Source: Aquimarina sp. BL5 (GTDB lineage Bacteria; Bacteroidota; Bacteroidia; Flavobacteriales; Flavobacteriaceae). Taken from it: a DNA stretch of 64,000 nucleotides. A program made the position numbers and the translations under genes. The notes under the pieces are model-generated. The model did no database searches. It saw only the letters and a list, made by a program, of their open reading frames with translations, and had not been told where the DNA came from. The stretch is from the NCBI RefSeq assembly GCF_003443675.1, contig NZ_CP031963.1:1759501-1823500 (forward strand), read 5' to 3'. This document shows, in pieces, positions 54,923-63,482 of this stretch (positions within the stretch are counted from its first letter, which is position 1; every line of letters starts with the position of its first letter).

Positions 54923-55432
54923 ATGATTTACCGTTTCAGAATTATCCTGGATACAGAAGAAGATGTTTTTAGAGATATAGAAATAGACCAAGATGCTACG
55001 TTAGAGCAATTTCATAATGTAATCAACCAATCTTTTGGTTTTGATGGTATGGAAATGGCCTCTTTTTACACTAGTGATGAACAATGGAATCAAGGAGAAG
55101 AAATTTCTCTTTTTGATATGAGTGATGGCAATCAACCGGTAAGATTGATGAATGAAACATCATTGATTGATGTTGTTCATGAAGCTTCTCCCCGATTGAT
55201 TTATATATATGATTTTCTTAGTATGTGGACTTTTTTAGTAGAACTTGCTGAAATTGCCGAATATGAAAACGGAAAAGAGTATCCGAACGTTATGTTTGTG
55301 CACGGTCAAATTCCTGATAATGCGCCTGATAAAGAATTTAAAGCGGATGATCTGGACGACATTGATGACGAAGAAGGTTTTTTGGACCTCGATGATTACG
55401 ATGAATTAGGATTTGATGAAAATTGGAATTGA
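54923..55432 (+). CDS. Plasmid pRiA4b ORF-3-like family protein
   Basis: 169 aa, cytoplasmic. The first part (YRFRIILDTEEDVFRDIEID, FHNVINQSFGFDGMEMASFY) is the pRiA4b ORF-3-like fold (about 1-115) found widely in chromosomes. YDFLSMWTFLVEL is also typical. The last 35 residues are strongly acidic (DDLDDIDDEEGFLDLDDYDE). Function is unknown; some relatives are near nucleic-acid systems, but no such partner is present here. It has its own -7 box. Confidence 0.82.
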   Translation: MIYRFRIILDTEEDVFRDIEIDQDATLEQFHNVINQSFGFDGMEMASFYTSDEQWNQGEEISLFDMSDGNQPVRLMNETSLIDVVHEASPRLIYIYDFLSMWTFLVELAEIAEYENGKEYPNVMFVHGQIPDNAPDKEFKADDLDDIDDEEGFLDLDDYDELGFDENWN

Positions 55433-55460
55433 TTTTGAAGGCTCTGAGTTTCTAAGAATC

Positions 55461-55901
55461 TAAGTTACAAAGTCGAATTTTTAAAAAAGTTAAAAGTCTA
55501 ATATTGAGCACCTATAGGGATCTGAAAATATGGCAAAAATCTATGACTTTAGTCAATAATATTTATCTGGAAACAACAAAGTTTCCGAAAGAAGAAATAT
55601 ACGGGCTTACTTCTCAGATAAGAAGAGCCTCTGTTTCAATTCCCAGTAATATTGCAGAAGGTTATGGTAGACAGAGTAAAAAAGAATATATTCGGTTCCT
55701 TAATATTGCAATTAGTTCATTGTTTGAGGTTCAGACCCAATTAGAAATTGGAAAAAATCTTTCCTTTTTAAAGGAAAATAATTTTAATTCGTTATACGAA
55801 GACACTAGAGAAATAGAGCGTATGCTATCTAGCTTCATCAGAAAAATCAAAGATTCTTAATTAATCTTTGTCACTTTGTAGCTTTACTTCTCTGTAACTT
55901 A
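55461..55901. repeat. Inverted repeat flanking the four-helix-bundle gene
   Basis: TAAGTTACAAAG (55461-55472) on the left and CTCTGTAACTTA (55890-55901) on the right are reverse complements at 11 of 12 positions, enclosing the gene at 55504-55860. Related words (ACAAAGT, ACTTTGT) occur on both sides. The gene and its arms look like a unit that inserted between neighbours. Confidence 0.5.
55504..55860 (+). CDS. Four-helix-bundle protein of the 23S rRNA intervening-sequence family
   Basis: 118 aa; a second member of the family encoded at 41473-41817, but only distantly similar. Seen: YRDLKIWQKSMTLVNNIYLE, SQIRRASVSIPSNIAEGYGR and IRFLNIAISSLFEVQTQLEI, the last two diagnostic of the family. The start appears to be TTG at 55504 (MSTYRDLKIWQK), since no ATG occurs before residue 15 and that would remove a conserved part. 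Function unknown. Flanking inverted repeats suggest a mobile or formerly mobile cassette. Confidence 0.83.
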   Translation: MSTYRDLKIWQKSMTLVNNIYLETTKFPKEEIYGLTSQIRRASVSIPSNIAEGYGRQSKKEYIRFLNIAISSLFEVQTQLEIGKNLSFLKENNFNSLYEDTREIERMLSSFIRKIKDS

Positions 55902-55906
55902 AAAAT

Positions 55907-56965
55907 ATGATTAACTTATACAGCACCCAAATAGAATCGCTTTCGATTCACAGAATAGGAAATAAAAGTAGAAACGAGAATATATTTCTTTCGGATTCTC
56001 CTTACAAACTTAATGATGAGCTAACAGCCTTATTAAAAGAATACTTTTTCAAACCCTTTAGAGAAAAAGAAGAAAACTATTTTCAATTCGCAAATGAAGT
56101 CGATGTAGAATTTAATCCGCTATTTAAGATTGTTACTGAAATTTTTGACAATCCATCTTCTGCACACGAAAAGTCTAAAAGGATTACTTCTTTATTATAC
56201 GAACAATCACAGCATCCACATATTAAAAGTGGTGAAGTATACATTGCATATCTAGAAAACCTAACTATAGATAACGAAAAAACAGCTGCGATAGGGATTT
56301 TTAAATCAGAATTAAAATATGACTTCCTTCAGTTCGAAGAAAAAGGAAGTGACATAGAATTATTACATCAACAAGGTGTAAACCTAAACAAACTTGATAA
56401 AGGATGCTTGATCTTTAATCATAAAAAAGAAGAAGGATATAAAATTCTTTCTGTAGACTCTAACCGTTATGATACTAAATATTGGTTAGAACATTTCTTA
56501 GGAGTAGAAGCTTTTGAAGATGAAAACTTTTATACTAAAAAGTATATGAAGTTCTGTCAGGATTTTGCGAAAGATGTGGTATTACCTGCCGAGGATAAGA
56601 AGGAAGAAGTGATGTTTATGAATCGGGCAGTAAATCACTTCGCGAAAAATGATACATTTGAAGAATCTGCTTTTCTAAATGAGGTCATCGACAATCCAGA
56701 TCTAATTCCCGAATTTAAACATTACAAAACAGAGAAAGCTCCAAAATATCATATCGAAGATCTAACTGAGTTCCCAATTGCGAATACAGCAGTATCTGCG
56801 GCAAGAAAAAAGATCAAAAACACCATTAATCTGGATACGAATATACAGATTAAGATGGATTTTATCAATCCCGAATCGGCCGAAAAATTTGTAGAAAAAG
56901 GTTGGGATGAAGAAAAACAGATGTATTACTATCTAGTATATTTTAATAAAGAACAGAAGGATTAA
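55907..56965 (+). CDS. Nucleoid-associated protein (NdpA/YejK family)
   Basis: 352 aa. The N-terminal part (IESLSIHRIGNKSRNENIFL), then a helical DNA-associated domain with SGEVYIAYLENLTID, KTAAIGIFKSELKYDFL and LDKGCLIFNH, match the NA37/NdpA family of proteins that bind bacterial nucleoids. Length fits. Some family members occur in phage and plasmid settings; this copy appears chromosomal. Its beginning overlaps the end of the inverted-repeat unit around the four-helix gene by no more than a few bases. Confidence 0.87.
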   Translation: MINLYSTQIESLSIHRIGNKSRNENIFLSDSPYKLNDELTALLKEYFFKPFREKEENYFQFANEVDVEFNPLFKIVTEIFDNPSSAHEKSKRITSLLYEQSQHPHIKSGEVYIAYLENLTIDNEKTAAIGIFKSELKYDFLQFEEKGSDIELLHQQGVNLNKLDKGCLIFNHKKEEGYKILSVDSNRYDTKYWLEHFLGVEAFEDENFYTKKYMKFCQDFAKDVVLPAEDKKEEVMFMNRAVNHFAKNDTFEESAFLNEVIDNPDLIPEFKHYKTEKAPKYHIEDLTEFPIANTAVSAARKKIKNTINLDTNIQIKMDFINPESAEKFVEKGWDEEKQMYYYLVYFNKEQKD

Positions 56966-56979
56966 AAATGTCCGAAGCC

Positions 56980-57030
56980 TGAAGTCAGAAGTGGCAAGGT
57001 AATCTATTAACCCTTTTACTTCTGACTTCA
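56980..57030 (+). repeat. Interspersed hairpin repeat, copy 1
   Basis: TGAAGTCAGAAGT (56980-56992) and ACTTCTGACTTCA (57018-57030) are perfect 13-base inverted arms around GGCAAGGTAATCTATTAACC-type spacer. A second copy lies at 58748-58788. The 317-bp gap 56966-57282 also holds a 65-codon open frame (57030-57227) that has no start context or family and is probably not a gene. Confidence 0.6.
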
Positions 57031-57282
57031 TGAACTACCTTCCTTACCTAAATTTTACCTTAGCATTTAGATTATCCTTAAACCCATCTTATACATGGGA
57101 CTTTGTCGTATGTCACTTTCAACACTCACAACAAAGTCTCAATACACAAATCGGGTTATATCCGCTTTTATTTAAAAAAACTTCATTTTTCAAGGTAACA
57201 ATTGGTAATCTCATGACACGTATATAAAAGCATTATAAAATTTTATAGAGTTCATTACTCAAAACAACAATTAAAAGAAATT

Positions 57283-58725
57283 ATGAGAAAGAAATTATTA
57301 TTAATAACAATACTACTTTTTTTTATAGAAGGGAAATCTCAAAATGTAGATTTAAAGAACTCTTCGGATTATATTAGAGTTCAAAAAACTGGGGAGACAG
57401 GTTTTTCTAGAGCTTTTGGTTTGAATGGATCAAATCAACTGTATATAGGAAGCATTGAAAAAACTATAGGTAATATGTATTTTTTCAATAAAGGGACTGG
57501 TCATTTAATGACTCTTAATCCTTCTGGTAATTTAGGTATCGGAACAACGAATCCTGGAGCTAAATTAGATATATTATCTAATACTGGACAAACAGAAAGC
57601 TTAATGCGCTTTAAAATATCTGATGCTCCCTCTGATTATCTACAGATAGCAAATTCTACCGGATCTGCAAATCAATTTATTCCGTTGATCAAAGGATACC
57701 ATCAAACAGATAATAGATACTCGCTTTCTATTATGGGATCTACATCGGATGCTATGGATAATGGATCTAATGCATTGATAAATTTTAATGCAAGGAGATC
57801 AAATAGTGTTGTTCAAACAAGACCTTTATTTGTATGGACTAATTATGATCAAAAAATGATGACAATGTCAGCTAATGGTAATCTAGGTATTGGAACAACG
57901 AATCCTAGTGTTGCATTAGATGTATCCGGAACATCCAAAGGAATCAAATTAGGAGATTCTAATGGTAATTTGCTTTTTAGAAATAATGTTAGTGGCGCAA
58001 ATGAAATTAGAAGTTACGGATTGCCATTAGAGATAGAGACCAGAGATATTCAAGATATTTCTTTTAACAGCAATAATGGAAATTCCAAATTAATGACCAT
58101 TAAAGGAGATGGGAGTGGAATAGGTATCGGAACTACAAGCCCATCCGCAAAATTAGAAATAAAAGGCGCTGGAGATGGAGTAGAAATATTAAAACTATCT
58201 ACCGAGAGACCGTGGGTTTTTAAACAAGAAGGAACAGGCGCATCTTCTAATTTAGTACTTCAAGAAATTTCTGGTAATAAATTCTTTAAAATCAAAAGCT
58301 ATGATAACACTGATATTTATACCATTCAATCTAACTCAGGTAATACTTATTTTAAGGGAGACATGGGGATTGGAACAAACACACCAGACGCGAAACTAGC
58401 TGTTAATGGAAATATTCATGCTAAAGAAGTAAAAGTAGACCTAGTAGGATGGCCTGACTACGTTTTCGAGAATGACTATAATTTACCATCATTACAGCAG
58501 GTAGAAAATCATATCGCAGAAAAAGGACATTTAGAAAACATTCCTTCTGCAGCAGAAGTAGCAGAAAATGGTTTACAATTAGGAGAAATGAATGCAAAAC
58601 TGCTTCAGAAAATAGAAGAATTAACACTCTATATGATTGAGCAGAATAAAAAGACGGAAAACCTTATCAAAGAGGTAGAAGCATTAAAACAAAAAAATAC
58701 GGAACTAGAGAAAAAAATAAAATAA
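57283..58725 (+). CDS. Exported GIGT-repeat protein with conserved Bacteroidota C-terminal coiled coil
   Basis: 480 aa. Signal peptide (MRKKLLLITILLFFIEGKSQ). Four GIGTT/GIGTN-type repeats (near residues 85, 202, 284 and 362; for example NLGIGTTNPGAKLDI) separated by beta-rich stretches resemble phage tail-fibre shafts. The C-terminus (about 395-480), with YNLPSLQQVENHIAEKGHLE, LGEMNAKLLQKIEELTLYMI and a final coiled coil, is a tail widely shared by exported Bacteroidota proteins. It likely forms a trimeric surface fibre. No phage genes are nearby, so it is not evidence of a prophage. Confidence 0.82.
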   Translation: MRKKLLLITILLFFIEGKSQNVDLKNSSDYIRVQKTGETGFSRAFGLNGSNQLYIGSIEKTIGNMYFFNKGTGHLMTLNPSGNLGIGTTNPGAKLDILSNTGQTESLMRFKISDAPSDYLQIANSTGSANQFIPLIKGYHQTDNRYSLSIMGSTSDAMDNGSNALINFNARRSNSVVQTRPLFVWTNYDQKMMTMSANGNLGIGTTNPSVALDVSGTSKGIKLGDSNGNLLFRNNVSGANEIRSYGLPLEIETRDIQDISFNSNNGNSKLMTIKGDGSGIGIGTTSPSAKLEIKGAGDGVEILKLSTERPWVFKQEGTGASSNLVLQEISGNKFFKIKSYDNTDIYTIQSNSGNTYFKGDMGIGTNTPDAKLAVNGNIHAKEVKVDLVGWPDYVFENDYNLPSLQQVENHIAEKGHLENIPSAAEVAENGLQLGEMNAKLLQKIEELTLYMIEQNKKTENLIKEVEALKQKNTELEKKIK

Positions 58726-58747
58726 AATTGTCCAAAATTTGAAGACC

Positions 58748-58788
58748 GAAGTCGGAAGTGTTAGAGTTAATCTATTACTTCTGACTTC
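58748..58788 (+). repeat. Interspersed hairpin repeat, copy 2
   Basis: GAAGTCGGAAGT (58748-58759) and ACTTCTGACTTC (58777-58788) pair at 11 of 12 positions, with AATCTATTA in the spacer as in copy 1. It starts 22 bp after a stop codon, as copy 1 starts 14 bp after one. The following 58800-58916 stretch has word-like repeats (CAACTCTTAAACTTTGCGACTT) that may be a remnant of other intergenic repeats. Confidence 0.6.
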
Positions 58789-58916
58789 TAGTTAAGAAAA
58801 ACATTGATATCACGCTGAACCTCCAAATATTTGAAACCCCTAGACTTCTCCACAAGCAAACTTAAAAACTTTGCAACTCTTAAACTTTGCGACTTCTCCA
58901 TAAACAAACTAGAGAC

Positions 58917-59984
58917 TCACCCCTCCAACAATCTTTTCATATTTACATTTTCATAATTTCTTCTCACAAAATCTAGTGCCGTTTTTAAGACTTCTCCCAT
59001 AGATTTACTTCTCCTGAATTTTAGATCTAATGTAAAGTTGTACAAATACTCTCTCAGTTCTTCTATATTTTCATTAGTAGAAATCGTATCCTCGCACATG
59101 CAAGTAATTAATGTTTCATAGCGAGATCGGGAATTTAATATCCTTTTTGCCAAAACAGAACGCTCTTCTTTTTTGTACTGTTCAATAGAGCTTGGTTGTA
59201 ATTTATTCATAACAATAGCTACCATATCAAAATTCTCTTTAAAGAATTGTGGCTGATATACTTTTAATTTACCCTCAAAACATTGTTGATCAAAATCTAT
59301 CGCTCTAATCTTATATTCTACATGTTCAAAATCATGAATCGGAATAATTACATAATTATAGGATCGCATATCTCCTAATAAACGCATCTGACAGCGTTCA
59401 TTGAATTTTACAAACTCCTTTGCTATCTGAGATTTTGCCTGATCGCTCAAATCTGGTAAAAAATCCTTAATAAATACATCTCCAGGAATTCCTGCTATAT
59501 GCTCTTCTATCAATGTATTTTTATATACTAAAAAGTTAATTCTATTTGGTGAAAACATATGTTCTAACTCTAATCCATAGATACGAGAAGCATCAGCTTT
59601 TTTAACGTAGATATAAGTGTAGTTATCATTCAGGATATTCCTAATTTTAATCCTAAACGGTTTTGAATTCCCAAAAGTACAGTAATCAATAGCATCTATA
59701 TTAAGAAATTCTATCGCATCCTCGTTACCATCAGAATGTAATATCGTGTACACCTTTTTTAAACTGGATTCTATTTCTGGTCGCTCATGCTCTTCATAAT
59801 ACACTCGAATCCATAACGTATCCTGATCATTACTGTCATACACAACTATGGAACCAGAAAACCTCAACAAATCATCATAAAATACTGGAATTTTAATTTT
59901 ACGATTACATTCCTTTAAATAACTATCCAGGCTATCATTAATTGGATAGGTAGGTTTTTTCTTAGACATTAACTTTTCTTCCAT
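58917..59984 (-). CDS. Uncharacterised protein with kinase-like motif order
   Basis: 355 aa from the ATG at 59984 (MEEKLMSKKKPTYPI); a TTG six codons up is not needed. I do not recognise a named family. Motifs occur in protein-kinase order: a lysine in YIYVKKADASRI (about K128), Glu in LELEHM (about E138-E141), a hinge-like EEHIAGIPGD (about 161-168), a catalytic-loop-like LLGDMRSYNYVI with D205 and N210, and an Asp pair in RAIDFDQQ (D230/D232) where DFG would be. The N-terminal 100 residues are beta-rich. Structure prediction is needed; unrelated folds can show such a pattern by chance. It stands alone on the minus strand, divergent from the M28 peptidase. Confidence 0.7.
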   Translation of the reverse strand: MEEKLMSKKKPTYPINDSLDSYLKECNRKIKIPVFYDDLLRFSGSIVVYDSNDQDTLWIRVYYEEHERPEIESSLKKVYTILHSDGNEDAIEFLNIDAIDYCTFGNSKPFRIKIRNILNDNYTYIYVKKADASRIYGLELEHMFSPNRINFLVYKNTLIEEHIAGIPGDVFIKDFLPDLSDQAKSQIAKEFVKFNERCQMRLLGDMRSYNYVIIPIHDFEHVEYKIRAIDFDQQCFEGKLKVYQPQFFKENFDMVAIVMNKLQPSSIEQYKKEERSVLAKRILNSRSRYETLITCMCEDTISTNENIEELREYLYNFTLDLKFRRSKSMGEVLKTALDFVRRNYENVNMKRLLEG

Positions 59985-60101
59985 GATTATAAAATTAACC
60001 AAAATATGTAATTGGTACGTTCTTTTTATGAAAGTAAAACATATGCATGACTACCAAATACGTATCTTTACAATTATATTTAAAACTCAACATCTTTTAA
60101 A

Positions 60102-61556
60102 ATGAAACATCTCATCTCATTAGTAATGCTATCATTACTAACAATTACACTTACATTTGCTCAAGAAGAATCATCGTCTTTCTATGCCACTATGGCTTTA
60201 ATAGATGCTGAAGAATTGCAAAAAGAATATCCTAATGAAATAACAATAATTGCGAAACGAAGAAACGAAGCAGCTGTTTTAATTTCTGAAGAAGGAAGTC
60301 ATAAATTACACGGACGTGTTTTAGTTCATGGTCCAGGATTTATATACAAATCTTCAGAAAGTCAGGCAAAACAGGCCTTGTTAAATGATAATAAAAGTGC
60401 TGCTCAAAGTAAAATGGCATTTACTATTACAGAAGATGCCATAGTAAATTTAGCAATGGATGCTATTAATACTCAAAATATCGCAAACCATATAACGGAA
60501 CTTGAAAATTATGGAACCAGATATCACACCTCTAGTGCTGGAGCACAATCAGCTCAAGATCTAAAAGTAAAATGGGAAACCATGGCAACAACTTTTAACA
60601 GATCAGATGTTAGTGTCCGATTGGTAAATCATACGAGCACTCCAATGCCATCTGTAGTAATGACTATCCAAGGTTCTGAATTTCCTGATGAATTTGTGAT
60701 TGTTGGAGGTCACTTAGATTCTACTTCTTCCCAAGGAAATAATGACGCTCCAGGAGCTGACGATGATGCATCTGGTATTGCTACGATTACTGAAGCAACA
60801 AGAGCTTTATTTGAAATCGGTTTTCAGCCAAAAAGAACTATCGAAATAATGGCATATGCTGCCGAAGAAGTGGGACTTCGAGGATCGGCAGAAATCGCAG
60901 CAGATTATAGAGCGAATAACGTAAATGTAGTTGCTGTTGGTCAATTTGACATGACCAATTATAATGGCTCTGTTAATGATGTTTATTTTATCTCTGATAA
61001 TACAGATACTAGTCTTAATGCGTTTTTTAAACAATTAATGGATTACTATAATGCCTCTGGAGATCATCAACTTACCTACAGTACTGCTTTATGTAACTAT
61101 GGTTGTTCTGATCACGCTAGCTGGAATAGTCAAGGATATAAGGCGTCTTTTCCTTTTGAAGCAAGCTTTTCTCAATATAATCCAAACATCCACACCAGAA
61201 ATGACACATTTAGCATATCCGGAACTGCAGAACATGCTACGAAATTTGCAAAGCTATGTAGTGAATTCCTTATCGAAGTAGCAAAAAATGATGCTACGCT
61301 ATCTACACCTGAATTTGAAGCAGAAGGATATTACATATACACAAACAACAAAACGCTAACATATCAAATAGCAGAAACCAGTTCTAAAGTTGAAAGCATT
61401 GATATTTATGATATGAATGGAAGAAAGATTCTTCAAAAAGAAGATATAGGAACTTCTGGAACTATCATTATGAATTCAATAAGTAGTGGTGTTTATGTAA
61501 TTACACTTGCATTAAAGGATCAAAGACAGTTAAGTAAAAAAATTATTTTAAAATAA
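60102..61556 (+). CDS. Secreted M28-family aminopeptidase with T9SS sorting domain
   Basis: 484-aa zinc aminopeptidase. Order: signal peptide (1-20, ending TLTFAQ); pro/inhibitor-like region (about 25-120); M28 catalytic domain (about 130-395) with VGGHLDSTSS (His, Asp), GADDDASG (metal Asp), AYAAEEVGLRGS (catalytic and metal Glu), QFDMTNYN and SDHASWNSQG (last His); then a T9SS type A C-terminal domain from about 405 with DIYDMNGRKIL and LSKKIILK. The full metal set is present. It resembles leucyl aminopeptidases of Vibrio. TATCTTTA about 33 bp before the ATG is a candidate -7 box. Confidence 0.92.
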   Translation: MKHLISLVMLSLLTITLTFAQEESSSFYATMALIDAEELQKEYPNEITIIAKRRNEAAVLISEEGSHKLHGRVLVHGPGFIYKSSESQAKQALLNDNKSAAQSKMAFTITEDAIVNLAMDAINTQNIANHITELENYGTRYHTSSAGAQSAQDLKVKWETMATTFNRSDVSVRLVNHTSTPMPSVVMTIQGSEFPDEFVIVGGHLDSTSSQGNNDAPGADDDASGIATITEATRALFEIGFQPKRTIEIMAYAAEEVGLRGSAEIAADYRANNVNVVAVGQFDMTNYNGSVNDVYFISDNTDTSLNAFFKQLMDYYNASGDHQLTYSTALCNYGCSDHASWNSQGYKASFPFEASFSQYNPNIHTRNDTFSISGTAEHATKFAKLCSEFLIEVAKNDATLSTPEFEAEGYYIYTNNKTLTYQIAETSSKVESIDIYDMNGRKILQKEDIGTSGTIIMNSISSGVYVITLALKDQRQLSKKIILK

Positions 61557-61582
61557 AATAGACGATTAAAAAGATTTCATAC

Positions 61583-61613
61583 AAAAAGACCAGCTGATAA
61601 AGTTGGTCTTTTT
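61583..61613 (+). terminator. Rho-independent terminator of the M28 gene
   Basis: AAAAAGACCA (61583-61592) pairs perfectly with TGGTCTTTTT (61604-61613), 11-base loop, then T. It lies 27 bp after the M28 stop. Confidence 0.8.
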
Positions 61614-61712
61614 TGTATATTCTATTATTAAGTTAGCTTTTTCAACATTTCTTTTGTAACAAAAATCAATACTGATCGTCTTGTTTAATATAACCGCCAA
61701 AAAAAAACACAA

Positions 61713-62612
61713 TTGGAAACTATTCTAACCTTGAAGAATCTTACCAAAAGATTCGGACCCATAACAGCCGTTAATGACCTTTCCTTTACTATAAAAAAAG
61801 GAAACGTTTATGGTATTTTAGGGCCTAACGGAAGTGGTAAATCAACTACGCTCGGTATTGTCCTTAATGTAGTCAATAGATCTTCGGGAGATTTTACCTG
61901 GTTTGATGGAACTACCTCTACACACGAGGCTCTTAAAAAAGTAGGAGCCATTATAGAACGTCCAAACTTTTATCCATATATGACGGCCGCTCAAAATCTG
62001 AAGCTTGTATGTCAAATAAAGGAAGTTTCTGCTGATAAAATTGAAGAGAAGTTAGAGCTTGTTGGTCTTTTGGATCGAAAGGATAGTAAATTTAGAACGT
62101 TCTCTCTTGGTATGAAACAACGTTTAGCAATTGCTTCTGCCCTACTAAACGATCCAGAAATTCTTATTCTTGATGAACCAACAAATGGTTTAGATCCACA
62201 AGGGATTCATCAAATACGAGAAATTATTAAGGTAATTGCCTCAAAAGGAACGACAATTCTTTTGGCTTCGCATTTATTGGATGAAGTAGAAAAAGTCTGT
62301 AGTCATGTGGTTATCATTCGTAAAGGGGTAAAACTATATTCTGGTCCTGTTGATGAAATGAATGCAAGTCATGGTTTCTTTGAATTAAATAGTAATCAAA
62401 ACAGCGTACTTAAAAAATGGTTGTCTGATCAAAGTACTTTTGGAAATATAAAAGAAGAAGAAGACAAACTTATTGCTTTTTTAAATCGTGAATTAGATGC
62501 AGAAAGTCTGAACAAACAGTTACACGAGGCTGGGATTACACTTACCCATCTGGTAAAACGTAAAGAAAGTCTGGAAGAACAGTTCTTACAATTAACCAAC
62601 AATTTAAACTAA
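61713..62612 (+). CDS. ABC transporter ATP-binding protein
   Basis: 299-aa nucleotide-binding subunit of an ABC-2-type exporter. Seen: Walker A GPNGSGKST, signature FSLGMKQRLAIA, Walker B ILILDEPTNGLDP and H-loop LLASHLLDEV. The C-terminal 80 residues are an accessory extension typical of the BcrA-like group. The start is TTG at 61713 (METILTLKNLTKRF); no ATG is present near the N-terminus. It is 4 bp ahead of the permease gene. The substrate is unknown. Confidence 0.9.
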   Translation: METILTLKNLTKRFGPITAVNDLSFTIKKGNVYGILGPNGSGKSTTLGIVLNVVNRSSGDFTWFDGTTSTHEALKKVGAIIERPNFYPYMTAAQNLKLVCQIKEVSADKIEEKLELVGLLDRKDSKFRTFSLGMKQRLAIASALLNDPEILILDEPTNGLDPQGIHQIREIIKVIASKGTTILLASHLLDEVEKVCSHVVIIRKGVKLYSGPVDEMNASHGFFELNSNQNSVLKKWLSDQSTFGNIKEEEDKLIAFLNRELDAESLNKQLHEAGITLTHLVKRKESLEEQFLQLTNNLN

Positions 62613-62616
62613 AGCA

Positions 62617-63456
62617 ATGTTACGATTACTCAATATAGAATTTCAGAAATTACGATTTAATAAGTCTGCCAAAGTACTTACCATTACTTATTTTGTATTA
62701 ATAACAGCGATTGCACTTATCGCTTCTTATGAGTTTAATTTTGGAGGTGTAAAAGTTAGACTAGCAGATCAAGGGATATTTAATTTTCCTTACATCTGGC
62801 ACTTTACTTCATATATTGCTGCTTGGCTAAAGATTTTTCTAGCCATCGTTATTGTTTCCATAATGGCAAATGAATATACGAATAGAACTCTTAAGCAAAA
62901 TCTTATCGACGGATTAAGCAAAAAAGAGTTTTTGACCTCCAAATTCCTGACAGTAATAGTTTTTTCCTTAATATCCACAATCTTTTTATTTACAGTTACA
63001 TTGATTTTGGGTTTGATATTTTCGGACTATAACGAATTCTCTATAATCATTACAGATTTAGAATATATCCTTGCATACTTCGTAAAGTTAGTTGGATTCT
63101 TTTCCTTTTGCATGTTTTTAGGAATTCTCATTAAACGTTCTGCCTTTGCCCTTGGCTTTCTTATTTTTTGGCAAATTATTGAAGGCATTGTTTGGGGAAT
63201 GGCAAGCTTAGTAAAATGGAAATTTGATTCTGAGATTGTTTACAAAATAATTCCATTCTTACCCTTGGATAGTATGGCAAACCTAATTAATGAACCGTGG
63301 TCAAGATTAAATTTCATACAAGCTGCAGCGAATCAATTAGGTGAAGGTTTCCAGAGAGACCTTGCCGTTCACTGGTATGAGATTATAATTGTATTAGTTT
63401 GGACTGCAATATTTGTGAGACTTTCATATTATCTTCTAAAAAAGAGAGATTTATGA
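62617..63456 (+). CDS. ABC-2 family permease
   Basis: 279-aa membrane subunit with about six hydrophobic segments and an early motif NEYTNRTLKQNLIDGLSKKEF typical of ABC-2 permeases of the BcrB/NosY kind. A periplasmic stretch lies around residues 200-240 (LPLDSMANLINEPWSRLNF). It pairs with the ATPase encoded just upstream. The final gene of the visible operon; the next ATG follows after 26 bp. Confidence 0.87.
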   Translation: MLRLLNIEFQKLRFNKSAKVLTITYFVLITAIALIASYEFNFGGVKVRLADQGIFNFPYIWHFTSYIAAWLKIFLAIVIVSIMANEYTNRTLKQNLIDGLSKKEFLTSKFLTVIVFSLISTIFLFTVTLILGLIFSDYNEFSIIITDLEYILAYFVKLVGFFSFCMFLGILIKRSAFALGFLIFWQIIEGIVWGMASLVKWKFDSEIVYKIIPFLPLDSMANLINEPWSRLNFIQAAANQLGEGFQRDLAVHWYEIIIVLVWTAIFVRLSYYLLKKRDL

Positions 63457-63482
63457 TATCTTTGAGTTTTTGAACTCAACTC

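Noticed and set aside
54923..56965. A small defence island made of the pRiA4b-like, four-helix and nucleoid-associated genes
   Set aside because: No nuclease, helicase or toxin is present, the genes have separate promoters and flanks, and each family is common in plain chromosomal settings.
57030..57227. 65-codon open frame
   Set aside because: It begins inside a hairpin repeat, lacks any recognisable motif and sits in an otherwise non-coding gap.
57283..58725. Tail-fibre-like repeats taken as phage evidence
   Set aside because: The GIGT repeats come with a signal peptide and a Bacteroidota-type coiled-coil C-terminus, and no phage genes are near.
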